A DNA stretch of 29,300 nt from CAZPKH01 sp964407165 (lineage in GTDB: Bacteria; Bacteroidota; Bacteroidia; Bacteroidales; Muribaculaceae): assembly GCA_964407165.1 (NCBI GenBank), contig CAYOUJ010000031.1:1-29300 (forward strand), written 5' to 3'. The position numbers and the translations under genes are program-made. The notes beneath the pieces were generated by a model. The model was not told the origin of the DNA. It was given only the letters and a program-made list of their open reading frames with translations, and searched no databases. Below, one piece after another: positions 8,003-15,215 of the stretch; positions within the stretch are counted from its first letter, which is position 1, and each line of letters begins with the position of its first letter.

Positions 8003-9370
8003 TTAGCCGAAGAGGGCGCGGAAGGCTTCGTCGACCTTGGCCACCTCGATGATGTCGATGCCTAACTTATTGATGTCTACTCCTTTGAGGTTGTGCGCGG
8101 GGATGAGCATGCGCTCCAGGCCGAGCTTGGCGGCCTCGGCGATGCGCTGCTCGATGCGGGTGACGGGGCGTATCTCGCCGCTGAGGCCCACCTCCCCGGC
8201 CATGCAGACGGAGCGGGATATGGCCATGTCGACGTTGCTCGAGAGGATGGCGGAGATTACGGCGAGGTCGAGCGCGGGGTCGTTGACACGCAGGCCCCCG
8301 GTGATGTTGAGAAACACGTCTTTGGCGGCGAGCTTGAAGCCCGCCCGCTTCTCCAGCACGGCCAGCAGCATGTTCATTCGCTTGGCGTCGAATCCGGTGA
8401 CCGAGCGCTGCGCGGTGCCGTAGGCGGCGGTGCTCACCAGCGCCTGCGCCTCGATGAGGAAGGGTCGCGCCCCCTCCATGGTCACGCCCACGGCCACCCC
8501 CGAGAGCTCCTCGGCATGCTGGCTCAGCAGCATCTCAGACGGGTTGGTCACCTCGCGCAAGCCCCGCTGCACCATCTCGTAGATGCCCAGCTCGGAGGTG
8601 GAGCCGAAACGGTTTTTGATGCTGCGGAGTATGCGGTACATGTAGTGGCGGTCACCCTCAAACTGCAGCACGGCGTCGACGATGTGCTCGAGCACTTTCG
8701 GCCCCGCGATGCTCCCCTCCTTGTTGATGTGGCCGATCAGCAGCACGGGCACGCCCGACTCCTTGGCGTAGCGGAGCAGCCGCGCCGAGCACTCGCGCAC
8801 CTGGCTGACGGAACCCGCGGCGCTGTCGAGGTCGTCGGCGGCGATGGTCTGTATCGAGTCGACCACCAGCAGGCCCGGGTTGACGGTGCGTATGTGGTCG
8901 AAGATAGAGTCCATGGAGGTCTCGCAGACTATGTAGCACGAGTCGCTCAGACGTCCCAGCCGCTCGGCGCGCATGCGCAGCTGCTGCGCGCTCTCCTCGC
9001 CGCTGACATATAGCACGCGGCGCGTCTGTATCGACAGGACGTTCTGCAGCACTAGCGTCGACTTGCCGATGCCCGGCTCGCCGCCGATGAGCACGAGGCT
9101 GCCGGCCACGAGTCCGCCGCCGAGCACGCGGTTGAGCTCGCCCGAAGGGAGGGTGATGCGCACATCGCCCGCAGTCTCTATCTCCGAGACTTTGAGCGGG
9201 CGGCTCTTGGGAGTTGCGCCCAGGAGCGACTTCTGGCGGGTGGAGGCGTTGGCGCTGACACGCTCTTCCACCATGGTGTTCCACTCGCCGCAGGCGGGGC
9301 ACCGGCCCTCCCAGCGGGGGAAGTCGGCGCCGCAGTTGCTGCAATACCAGACGGATTTTTGCTTGGCCAC
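8003..9370 (-). CDS. radA: DNA repair protein RadA
   Basis: RadA is a RecA-related ATPase that helps process recombination intermediates by driving branch migration. The 455 residues match the usual family length. A C4 zinc finger (Cys10, 13, 24, 27: CSNCG...CPACG) opens the protein. The Walker A motif GGEPGIGKST lies near residues 97-106, the Walker B region LLVVDSIQT follows, and the RadA-specific KNRFGS motif is near residue 250. The C-terminal Lon-protease-like domain (NITGGLRVNDPALDLAV) is complete. The gene follows the rRNA methyltransferase gene with a 53-nt gap filled by a TTAAGGAAT repeat, and the two are probably co-transcribed. Confidence 0.97.
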   Translation of the reverse strand: MAKQKSVWYCSNCGADFPRWEGRCPACGEWNTMVEERVSANASTRQKSLLGATPKSRPLKVSEIETAGDVRITLPSGELNRVLGGGLVAGSLVLIGGEPGIGKSTLVLQNVLSIQTRRVLYVSGEESAQQLRMRAERLGRLSDSCYIVCETSMDSIFDHIRTVNPGLLVVDSIQTIAADDLDSAAGSVSQVRECSARLLRYAKESGVPVLLIGHINKEGSIAGPKVLEHIVDAVLQFEGDRHYMYRILRSIKNRFGSTSELGIYEMVQRGLREVTNPSEMLLSQHAEELSGVAVGVTMEGARPFLIEAQALVSTAAYGTAQRSVTGFDAKRMNMLLAVLEKRAGFKLAAKDVFLNITGGLRVNDPALDLAVISAILSSNVDMAISRSVCMAGEVGLSGEIRPVTRIEQRIAEAAKLGLERMLIPAHNLKGVDINKLGIDIIEVAKVDEAFRALFG

Positions 9371-9379
9371 TTTGGGGGA

Positions 9380-9419
9380 TAAGGAATTTAAGGAATTTAA
9401 GGAAATTAAGGAATTTAGG
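9380..9419. repeat. AAGGAATTT 9-bp tandem repeat
   Basis: About four and a half units of AAGGAATTT (one with AAGGAAATT) fill most of the gap between radA and the methyltransferase gene. Confidence 0.8.
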
Positions 9420-9423
9420 GAGG

Positions 9424-10266
9424 CTATTTCGTGAGGGGGCGGCGGAAGGCGGCGAGGGCGATGGCCGTGGCAATGGCGGCGTTGAGGCTCTCGGAGGTGG
9501 GCCGATCAGGGGGGTAGGAGGGTATGGTGAGCCGGCGGGTGACCGTGGAGGCCACTGCGTCGGAAATGCCGCGTCCCTCGTTGCCGATGACCAGTATGCC
9601 CCCGGCAGGGAGATCGGCGGCGAATATGCTCTCGCCGCCGAGGAAGGTGCCCATTACGGCGGTGCCCGCGCGGGCAGCTTTTTTAAGCTCGTCGGCAAGG
9701 TCACAGTATATTACACGTACGCGCGCGAGGGCGCCCATCGTCGCCTGCACCACCTTGGGCGCGAAGCAGTCGGCGGTGTCATGCGAGGCGAGTATGGTGG
9801 TTACGCCGAACCAGTCGGCGGTGCGTATGATGGTGCCGAGGTTGCCGGGGTCCTGTATGGTGTCGAGGGACAAAAGCAGGTCAGCCCCCCCCGCCCTCCC
9901 CCCAAGGGGGGGGGGCACCAAGTTAGTAGTGTTGTTAGGGGCTTCATCGTGGGAGCCAAGAGCTAAGGTAGCCCCCCCCCTTAGGGGGGGGATGGGGGGG
10001 GCTTTCAGCACCGCCAGGACACCTTGCGGGGTGGTCAGCGACGACATGCGCTCGAGGTCGCGCGGACGCACCATCGTCGCGTCAAGTTCGGCCCATGGGT
10101 TCTCCATGAGCCAAGCGTCGGTGACAAAGAGCGCCTCCAGCTCGAAAGCTCCCATCAGCTCGCGCACGGCCTTGGTGCCCTCGGCCTTGAACAGCCCGGT
10201 CTCGCGCCGTGTCTTGGCGCGGTCGAGACTGCTGATGAGTTTGATGTTGGCATTGGTCAATTCCAT
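9424..10266 (-). CDS. TrmH/SpoU-family RNA 2'-O-methyltransferase with a palindrome-derived insert
   Basis: This is a predicted SAM-dependent 2'-O-ribose methyltransferase of rRNA or tRNA, in the SpoU/TrmH group that includes RlmB. I chose the ATG at 10266 (MELTNANIKL) because the longer frame upstream overlaps promoter sequence; this gives 280 residues. Residues 1-87 form the substrate-binding domain. SpoU motif 1 (NLGTIIRTADWFG) begins near residue 142, motif 2 (LVIGNEGRGIS) and motif 3 (IPSYPPDRPTSESLNAA) follow. Between the two domains, residues about 89-128 are encoded by two G/C-rich palindromes and the stretch between them, reading as APPIPPLRGG...VPPPLGGRAGG. This region is not expected in the family. 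It contains runs of ten G and nine C. The exact target nucleotide cannot be told. Confidence 0.9.
   Translation of the reverse strand: MELTNANIKLISSLDRAKTRRETGLFKAEGTKAVRELMGAFELEALFVTDAWLMENPWAELDATMVRPRDLERMSSLTTPQGVLAVLKAPPIPPLRGGATLALGSHDEAPNNTTNLVPPPLGGRAGGADLLLSLDTIQDPGNLGTIIRTADWFGVTTILASHDTADCFAPKVVQATMGALARVRVIYCDLADELKKAARAGTAVMGTFLGGESIFAADLPAGGILVIGNEGRGISDAVASTVTRRLTIPSYPPDRPTSESLNAAIATAIALAAFRRPLTK
9884..9916 (-). repeat. G/C-rich palindromic element inside the methyltransferase gene, copy 1
   Basis: The element is C-tract, CCCTCCCCCCAA, G10-tract. It is inserted in frame and encodes VPPPLGGRAGG. It is the inverted counterpart of the copy at 9971-10002 and resembles the two copies in polA. 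Confidence 0.75.
9971..10002 (+). repeat. G/C-rich palindromic element inside the methyltransferase gene, copy 2
   Basis: The element is G, nine C, TTA, eight G, AT, eight G, C. It is in frame with the gene on the minus strand, where it encodes APPIPPLRGGA. Its core CCCCTT(A)GGGG is palindromic. Confidence 0.75.
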
Positions 10267-10271
10267 AACCA

Positions 10272-10279
10272 CAAATTTA
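10272..10279 (-). promoter_or_regulatory. Possible -7 box just before the methyltransferase start
   Basis: TAAATTTG on the minus strand lies only 5 nt upstream of the chosen ATG. No TTTG is found at the proper distance (nearest 25 nt away). If used, it would give a leaderless or nearly leaderless mRNA. Confidence 0.3.
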
Positions 10280-10375
10280 CGCCAAAACATTGACATTTCA
10301 TCCCCAAAAACCGAAAAATCATCCCTTATCTGAATTTTTTCTTGCAAAAAAGGCTCAAAAATGAAAAGAGTTTAT

Positions 10376-10383
10376 TAAATTTG
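10376..10383 (+). promoter_or_regulatory. Possible -7 box upstream of nfo
   Basis: TAAATTTG matches the TAnnTTTG box, but no TTTG sits 19-21 nt upstream. Initiation near 10390 would give a leader of about 65 nt before nfo. Confidence 0.35.
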
Positions 10384-10455
10384 TGCGTTAAAAAGCAACT
10401 GCTTCCAGTGTAAATCCCCCCTCTCCCTCCCCTCAAACGCATACATAAATACACA

Positions 10456-11301
10456 ATGAAATATGTAGGAGCACATGTGTCGGCGCAAGGTGGCGTGTCC
10501 ACCGCCCCGCAGGAGGCCTCGGCGATTGGCGCCAGGGCGTTTGCGCTGTTCACGCGCAACCCCCAGCGGTGGAGCTCAAAGGCCATAACCGCCCAGGAGG
10601 CCGAGCTCTTCCGCAAGGAGTGCGAGCGCCTGGGGTATGCGCCCGAGGTGATACTCCCGCACGACGGATTTCTGATCAACCTCGGCTCGCCCGACGCCGA
10701 CAAGCTCTCCCGCAGCCGCAAGGCTTTCCTCGACGAGCTGCGACGCTGCGAGCAGCTGGGGCTGACGATGCTCAACTTCCACCCCGGCTCGCACGTCAAC
10801 CAGATGAGCGAAGAGGAGTGTCTGGACCTCATCGCCGAGTCGGTCAACCTTTGTCTGGCCGAGACCACGGGGGTGGTAGCCGTGCTTGAGAACACAGCCG
10901 GGCAGGGGAGCAACCTCGGATACTCATTCGAGCATCTGCGCCACATCATCGACCGTATCGACGACAAGAGCCGCGTGGGCGTGTGCATCGACACCTGCCA
11001 TGCCTTCGCCGCCGGCTACAATCTGGCAACAGACGCGGGGTATGAGCAGACGTGGCAGGACTTCGACCGCGTCATCGGCCTGCAGTATCTGCGCGGGATG
11101 CACATCAACGACGCCAAGAAGCCGGTCGGCAGCCGCGTCGACCGCCACGCCCCGCTTGCCACGGGCACTCTGGGCGAGGCCTTCTTCAGGCGCATGATGA
11201 ACGATCCTCGTCTCGACGGAATCCCCATGATCCTCGAGACGCCCGACGAGAGCCTCTGGCCGCAAGAGATCGCCTGGCTCTACTCCCTAATGAGTAATTG
11301 A
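10456..11301 (+). CDS. nfo: Endonuclease IV (AP endonuclease)
   Basis: This enzyme cleaves DNA 5' to abasic sites in base excision repair, using a trinuclear zinc centre. The 281 residues are the normal length for the family. It starts MKYVGAHVSAQGGV and shows the signature blocks FHPGSH (metal-binding His), LENTAGQGSNLGY, VCIDTCHAFAAGYN and HINDAKKPVGSRVDRHAPLATG, which contain the conserved Glu, Asp and His ligands. It is divergent from the rRNA methyltransferase gene; 190 nt separate the two starts. A sugar-transporter gene follows after 115 nt of repeat sequence. Confidence 0.97.
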   Translation: MKYVGAHVSAQGGVSTAPQEASAIGARAFALFTRNPQRWSSKAITAQEAELFRKECERLGYAPEVILPHDGFLINLGSPDADKLSRSRKAFLDELRRCEQLGLTMLNFHPGSHVNQMSEEECLDLIAESVNLCLAETTGVVAVLENTAGQGSNLGYSFEHLRHIIDRIDDKSRVGVCIDTCHAFAAGYNLATDAGYEQTWQDFDRVIGLQYLRGMHINDAKKPVGSRVDRHAPLATGTLGEAFFRRMMNDPRLDGIPMILETPDESLWPQEIAWLYSLMSN

Positions 11302-11385
11302 GTAATTAAGTAACGAAGTAATTACTGATTATGTAACTTCTCTCCTTAACTTCCTTAATTTCCTTAAACTCCTTAAATTCCTTAC
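11291..11385. repeat. AGTAATT-type and TCCTTAAAT-type short tandem repeats
   Basis: At 11291-11325 units like AGTAATTGAGTAATTA repeat, overlapping the end of nfo. At 11342-11385 five units of about 9 bp (TTAATTTCC, TTAAACTCC, TTAAATTCC) repeat, the reverse complement of the array at 9380-9419. Confidence 0.7.
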
Positions 11386-11416
11386 CGAAAACTTACTTTA
11401 AACCAACCATAACATC

Positions 11417-12784
11417 ATGAAAACGAAACCTGACTTAAGCTTCTGGAAGCTGTGGAACCTCAGCTTCGGCTTCTTCGGAGTGCAGATAGCCTACGCCCTC
11501 CAGAGCGCCAATATCTCGCGCATCTTCGCCACCCTCGGCGCAGATCCCCACACTCTCAGTTACTTCTGGCTGCTCCCGCCCATCGCGGGCCTCATCATAC
11601 AGCCCATCATCGGCACCCTCAGCGACCGCACCTGGAACCGCTTCGGCCGCCGCCTGCCCTACCTCATTCTTGGCTCGGTGCTTGCCGTCATCGTCATGTG
11701 CCTGCTGCCCAACGCCGGCTCGTTCCACATGGCCGTCGCCGGCGCCCTTATCTTCGGCGCCTTCGCACTGATGTTCCTCGACCTGTCGATCAACATCTCC
11801 ATGCAGCCCTTCAAGATGCTCGTCGGCGACATGGTCAACGAGAAACAGAAGGGCCTGGCATACTCCATACAGAGTTTCCTGTGCAACGCCGGCTCCGTGG
11901 TGGGCTATTGCGCGCCTTTTGTGCTCGCCTACATCGGCGTGAGCAACATAGCCGACGCCGGTCAGGTGCCCGACACGGTCACCTGGTCGTTCTACATCGG
12001 CGCCATCATCCTGATCATCTGCGTGCTCTACACCTTCTGGAAGGTCAAGGAGATGCCTCCGAAGGAGTATGCCGAGTATCACGGCATCACCGCGTCCAAG
12101 GACAAAGATGAGAAGAAGGAAAACTTCATCACCCTGCTCATCAAGGCCCCCAAGACCTTCTGGACCGTAGGCCTCGTACAGTTCTTCAGCTGGTGCGCCT
12201 TCATGTACATGTGGACGTACACCACCGGCGGCATCGCTCAGACCGCCTTCGGCTGGGACGGCGTCAGCACGGCCGCCGACGTCTACCAGGAGGCCGGCAA
12301 CTGGACAGGCAACCTCTTCGCCGTGCAGGCTGTGGGCTCCGTCATCTGGGCCCTGGTGCTCCCGCAGTTCAAAAACCGCAAGTGGGCATACACCATCAGC
12401 CTTGTCATGGGCGCCGCGGGCTTCATCAGCACGCTCTTCATCCATGACCAGTGGCTGCTCTTCATCTCCTTCCTGCTCATCGGCGCCGCCTGGGCCGCCA
12501 TGCTCGCCCTCCCCTTCACCATCCTCACCAACTCGATCAACGGCAAGCACATGGGTGCTTACCTGGGCCTCTTCAACGGCACCATCACCATCCCGCAGAT
12601 CGTCGCTGCAGCCCTGGGCGGCGTGCTCTTCAGCCTCTTCGGCGGCGTTGACCAGATCTACATGCTCGTCTTCGCCGGCGTGCTCCTGCTCATTGGCGCC
12701 GGGTGCGTGTGGTTTATCAACGAGACCTACGCCGAGGGAGGCCAGCGAGTCGAGAGCGACCGCATCGAAGACCCCGTCGTCTGA
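11417..12784 (+). CDS. MFS sugar transporter, SLC45/GPH-like (maltose or sucrose class)
   Basis: This is a 455-residue inner-membrane protein with about twelve hydrophobic segments. The N-terminal block SFWKLWNLSFGFFGVQIAYALQ, followed by QPIIGTLSDRTWNRFGRRLPY, carries the loop 2-3 RxGRR signature of the SLC45/sucrose-proton symporter group. A second block, GAYLGLFNGTITIPQIVAAALGG, fits the cytoplasmic loop before helix 11. In Bacteroidetes, transporters of this type are usually proposed to take up maltose, maltodextrin or sucrose with protons. The substrate cannot be fixed from sequence. It stands alone, with a terminator directly after it. Confidence 0.88.
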   Translation: MKTKPDLSFWKLWNLSFGFFGVQIAYALQSANISRIFATLGADPHTLSYFWLLPPIAGLIIQPIIGTLSDRTWNRFGRRLPYLILGSVLAVIVMCLLPNAGSFHMAVAGALIFGAFALMFLDLSINISMQPFKMLVGDMVNEKQKGLAYSIQSFLCNAGSVVGYCAPFVLAYIGVSNIADAGQVPDTVTWSFYIGAIILIICVLYTFWKVKEMPPKEYAEYHGITASKDKDEKKENFITLLIKAPKTFWTVGLVQFFSWCAFMYMWTYTTGGIAQTAFGWDGVSTAADVYQEAGNWTGNLFAVQAVGSVIWALVLPQFKNRKWAYTISLVMGAAGFISTLFIHDQWLLFISFLLIGAAWAAMLALPFTILTNSINGKHMGAYLGLFNGTITIPQIVAAALGGVLFSLFGGVDQIYMLVFAGVLLLIGAGCVWFINETYAEGGQRVESDRIEDPVV

Positions 12785-12816
12785 CACCCTTTCACGTAAA
12801 AAACATAACGTTTCGG

Positions 12817-12850
12817 GGCCCAAACCACAAGGTTTGGGCCTTTATTTTGC
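12817..12850 (+). terminator. Rho-independent terminator after the sugar transporter gene
   Basis: A perfect 10-bp stem (GGCCCAAACC at 12817-12826 with 12831-12840) has a loop ACAA and is followed by TTTATTTT. Confidence 0.92.
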
Positions 12851-12876
12851 CCTTTTCGTCATTTTTTTGTTAAAAA

Positions 12877-12909
12877 TGTGGGCGGTTACGCTAATTATTT
12901 ATAAATTTG
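12877..12909 (+). promoter_or_regulatory. Probable promoter of the LytTR/FHA/caspase unit
   Basis: TAAATTTG at 12902-12909 is a perfect -7 box. The -33 position, 21 nt upstream, reads TGTG and is weak, so an activator may be needed. The leader to the ATG at 13005 would be about 90 nt and has a G/C-rich stretch at 12921-12945. Confidence 0.45.
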
Positions 12910-13004
12910 CAATCAAGTTTGCCGCCCCCCCCTCTGCGGGGAGCGGAGCACACACAGCACCTGCATCTAATAACACCTAAAAACTTAACCAACCTATACA
13001 GCGC

Positions 13005-13382
13005 ATGATTAGGCTTTACATCAACTCACGTGACGAACTCAACATACTCCAGCTCGAGAAGATCCTCTTCTGCCAGTCAGAAGACAACTACACCAAGGTG
13101 ACCTACGTCTCGGGCCACCAGGTGCTCGTCCACCTCACCCTTACCAAGCTCGTCGAGCTCATCTCGATGGTGTGGCCCAAAGGCCAGCCCTCTCCATTCT
13201 ACCGTCTCGGCCGCGGCGCTGTCATCAACCAGCAATATGTCATCGCCCTCAACATCCTCAAGCAGCGCGTATACATCACCGGCTTCCGCGACAAGGTGTA
13301 TGCCCTGGTTGCCCCCAAGGCCGTGCTCAAGAACTATCGCGACCTCCTCACCAAGGCCATGCCCCGCAAGGAGGGCGAGTAA
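13005..13382 (+). CDS. Stand-alone LytTR DNA-binding protein
   Basis: This is a 125-residue protein that is almost entirely one LytTR domain, the DNA-binding fold of AlgR/AgrA-type regulators. The family pattern shows in LEKILFCQSEDNYTKVTYVSG (residues about 17-37), the central VHLTLTKLVELI and FYRLGRGAVINQQYVIAL (about 65-82). There is no receiver domain, membrane segment or partner kinase nearby, so it may bind DNA constitutively or be controlled by level or by another protein. It opens the cluster with FHA, caspase and PP2C genes and may control it. The ATG at 13005 starts the domain closely. The next gene begins 69 nt later. Confidence 0.88.
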   Translation: MIRLYINSRDELNILQLEKILFCQSEDNYTKVTYVSGHQVLVHLTLTKLVELISMVWPKGQPSPFYRLGRGAVINQQYVIALNILKQRVYITGFRDKVYALVAPKAVLKNYRDLLTKAMPRKEGE

Positions 13383-13451
13383 CATCCCCACCACATTCCC
13401 CGCGCCGCGCGTCGGCGCACTAACCACTCATATAATTAACATCTTCAACAA

Positions 13452-14153
13452 ATGCCAAAGCAAGTCAACATAGGCCGGTGGAACACCCCCCAGGACCCCC
13501 AGAACCCCTACGCGCAGCAGGGTTTCCCCATCACTTGCAAGTTTACCAGCAAAGACCACTGCTCCATCTCCTACGACGAGCACACCAACATGTTCACCGT
13601 CAACGACCACAATTCAGCCAACGGCACGTGGATCATGGACGACTCGCAGGGTCTCGACAAGATGCAGTTTTACCGCGTCAAGGCTGTAACTGTACCCGCG
13701 GGCACCTGGCTCAACCTCGGCGGTACCGCCCTGGGCAACGGGCACCACTTCCTGGTTGACCATATCCTCCAGCGCAACCCCAATGACTTCTCTCGGGAGT
13801 TCTCCATCATACAGCAGCGCTACGCCCAGCACAAGGAGTGGCAAGAGCGAGTGCAGGAGAAGGTGAAGAAGAAGCAGGTGACCATGAACATCCTCCGCGG
13901 TATCATCACCCTGGTCATAGCCGTCGGCCTTTACGCCGTGCTTCCCCAGGACCTCAAGATAGTCGGAACGATACTCGGCGGTGTCATCGCCGGTACCATC
14001 GTCACCATCCTGACCATCAAGGACAAGAACCGCGAGGCCATGAAGACTGCCCAGGACAACGCCAAGTCTTACTTCCTTTGCCCCAAGTGCGGCAAGCCCC
14101 TCAACGAATATATGATCAATGCCCTGCAGTGTCTCTCCTGCAAAGCCCAGTGA
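13452..14153 (+). CDS. Membrane FHA-domain protein with a C-terminal zinc ribbon
   Basis: This is a 233-residue protein. Residues 1-105 form an FHA domain, which reads phosphothreonine peptides. The key residues are present: Gly8-Arg9, Ser33 and His36 (SKDHCSIS), and Asn57-Gly58 (NSANGTW). A charged, probably coiled-coil segment follows (113-143). Two hydrophobic helices, about 146-164 and 169-188, form a hairpin in the membrane. After a charged linker a C4 zinc ribbon closes the protein (Cys210, 213, 227, 230: CPKCG...CLSC). Both soluble ends should lie in the cytoplasm. It is placed between the LytTR regulator and a secreted caspase-like gene, and a PP2C phosphatase is encoded 3 kb downstream, so it probably gathers phosphorylated partners at the membrane. 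Confidence 0.87.
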   Translation: MPKQVNIGRWNTPQDPQNPYAQQGFPITCKFTSKDHCSISYDEHTNMFTVNDHNSANGTWIMDDSQGLDKMQFYRVKAVTVPAGTWLNLGGTALGNGHHFLVDHILQRNPNDFSREFSIIQQRYAQHKEWQERVQEKVKKKQVTMNILRGIITLVIAVGLYAVLPQDLKIVGTILGGVIAGTIVTILTIKDKNREAMKTAQDNAKSYFLCPKCGKPLNEYMINALQCLSCKAQ

Positions 14154-14198
14154 CCCCTGCATAACCCCATCAACACACATTATTAACAAATCACTGCA

Positions 14199-14936
14199 AT
14201 GAAACGACTTTTCCTCAGCTTCCTGATGATGGTATTCGCCGTCATCGCAATATGGGCCAAGACCTACGTGGTGGCCGCCGGCGTCTCCGCCTACAGCGAC
14301 TCGCGCAACAATCTTGACTATCCGGCCCAGGACATCATCAACATCGGCAAGGTCATGAAGAAGGCCGGCTGCAACGTCACCGTCCTCACCTCCAAGAATG
14401 CCACCCATGACAACATCCTCGGCGCCATCCGCCGCATCGGCAAGGTGGCCGGCAGCTCCGACCGCATAGTCTTCTTCTTCTGCGGCCACGGCGGCGAAGG
14501 CTTCATCGTGCCCTACGACGGCACCACCAACACCTCCAAGATGCTCAGCTACGAGGAACTCCTCAATGAGATCAACGAGGTGAACGCCGCCCAGAAGGTG
14601 CTCTTCATCAACTCTTGCCACTCCGGCTCGGCTGGCAGCGTGGTCACCTCCTCGGCTTGGCAGAGCAAGGCCAAGACCAACAATGTGGCTCTCTTCCTCA
14701 GCTCCGACGCCACCGAATACTCCTACGAGTCGGGCCTGGCAAGCGCCGGATTCTACAGCCGCTCGCTGCTCAACTGCCTCCACGGGCTTTGCGACGCTAA
14801 CGGCGACAAGAAGATCACCATCAAGGAGATCCAGGAATACCTCTACAACGACGTCACCAAGCGCTCGGAGGGCCTGCAGACTCCCCAGCTCTACTATGGC
14901 GGCGACATGCTCAATGCCGTGTTCATGAAATTCTGA
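14199..14936 (+). CDS. Exported caspase-like cysteine peptidase (peptidase C14) with EF-hand loop
   Basis: This is a 245-residue clan CD peptidase of the caspase/metacaspase group. A signal peptide covers residues 1-20 (MKRLFLSFLMMVFAVIAIWA), so the enzyme acts outside the cytoplasm. The p20-like core begins TYVVAAGVSAYS. The catalytic His is His97 in FFCGHGGEG and the catalytic Cys is Cys140 in FINSCHSGSAG. Residues 199-210 (DANGDKKITIKE) fit an EF-hand calcium loop, with acidic or polar ligands at positions 1, 3, 5, 9 and 12. Many metacaspases need calcium, so calcium control is plausible. It follows the membrane FHA gene by 45 nt and probably ends the first transcription unit. Its substrate is unknown; the acidic protein encoded next is one candidate. 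Confidence 0.92.
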   Translation: MKRLFLSFLMMVFAVIAIWAKTYVVAAGVSAYSDSRNNLDYPAQDIINIGKVMKKAGCNVTVLTSKNATHDNILGAIRRIGKVAGSSDRIVFFFCGHGGEGFIVPYDGTTNTSKMLSYEELLNEINEVNAAQKVLFINSCHSGSAGSVVTSSAWQSKAKTNNVALFLSSDATEYSYESGLASAGFYSRSLLNCLHGLCDANGDKKITIKEIQEYLYNDVTKRSEGLQTPQLYYGGDMLNAVFMKF

Positions 14937-14946
14937 CCCCTCAAGG

Positions 14947-15075
14947 AGTGATTAGTGGTTAGTGATTAGTGATGAGCGATTAGCTGAATGATTGAGCCGA
15001 ATCTCATCTCACCAATCCAAATCTCATCCCACTACCTGCAAAAAACTAATCACTAATCACCCATCACTAATCGCT
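14947..15075. repeat. GTGATTA inverted repeat arrays after the caspase gene
   Basis: An array of AGTGATT units at 14947-14985 faces its reverse complement (CTAATCACT units) at 15046-15075. The two can form a stem of about 30 bp, with a few mismatches, around a 70-nt loop rich in AATCTCATC. The right arm is followed by AAAAAAC, so on the minus strand it would have a T tract. It separates the two transcription units and may act as a transcription end or mRNA-protecting structure. Confidence 0.65.
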
Positions 15076-15133
15076 AAAAAACTCCACGTTTCATCCCTAA
15101 AACCCCCTGTTTCGCGGTTAATCTCTCAAAAAA

Positions 15134-15165
15134 TTTGGTTTCGCCTCGCTCAGGTCGTAACTTTG
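15134..15165 (+). promoter_or_regulatory. Promoter of the acidic-protein/FHA/PP2C unit
   Basis: TTTG at 15134-15137 and TAACTTTG at 15158-15165 are exactly 20 nt apart. This is one of the best Bacteroidetes sigma-A promoters in the window. Initiation near 15172 gives a leader of about 44 nt. It makes this half of the cluster independent of the LytTR/caspase transcript. Confidence 0.82.
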
Positions 15166-15215
15166 TGACATAGAAATCAAACAAAAATCTCGAAACTCCT
15201 TAAAACATCACAACA

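Noticed and set aside
11435..12823. Long minus-strand ORF opposite the sugar transporter
   Set aside because: Its composition (very rich in Asp, Glu, Gly, His) is that of an antisense shadow, and the plus strand encodes a clear membrane transporter.
14947..15075. Possible tRNA or small RNA gene between the caspase and acidic protein genes
   Set aside because: The stem is made of GTGATTA repeats. No cloverleaf or anticodon arm can be drawn.
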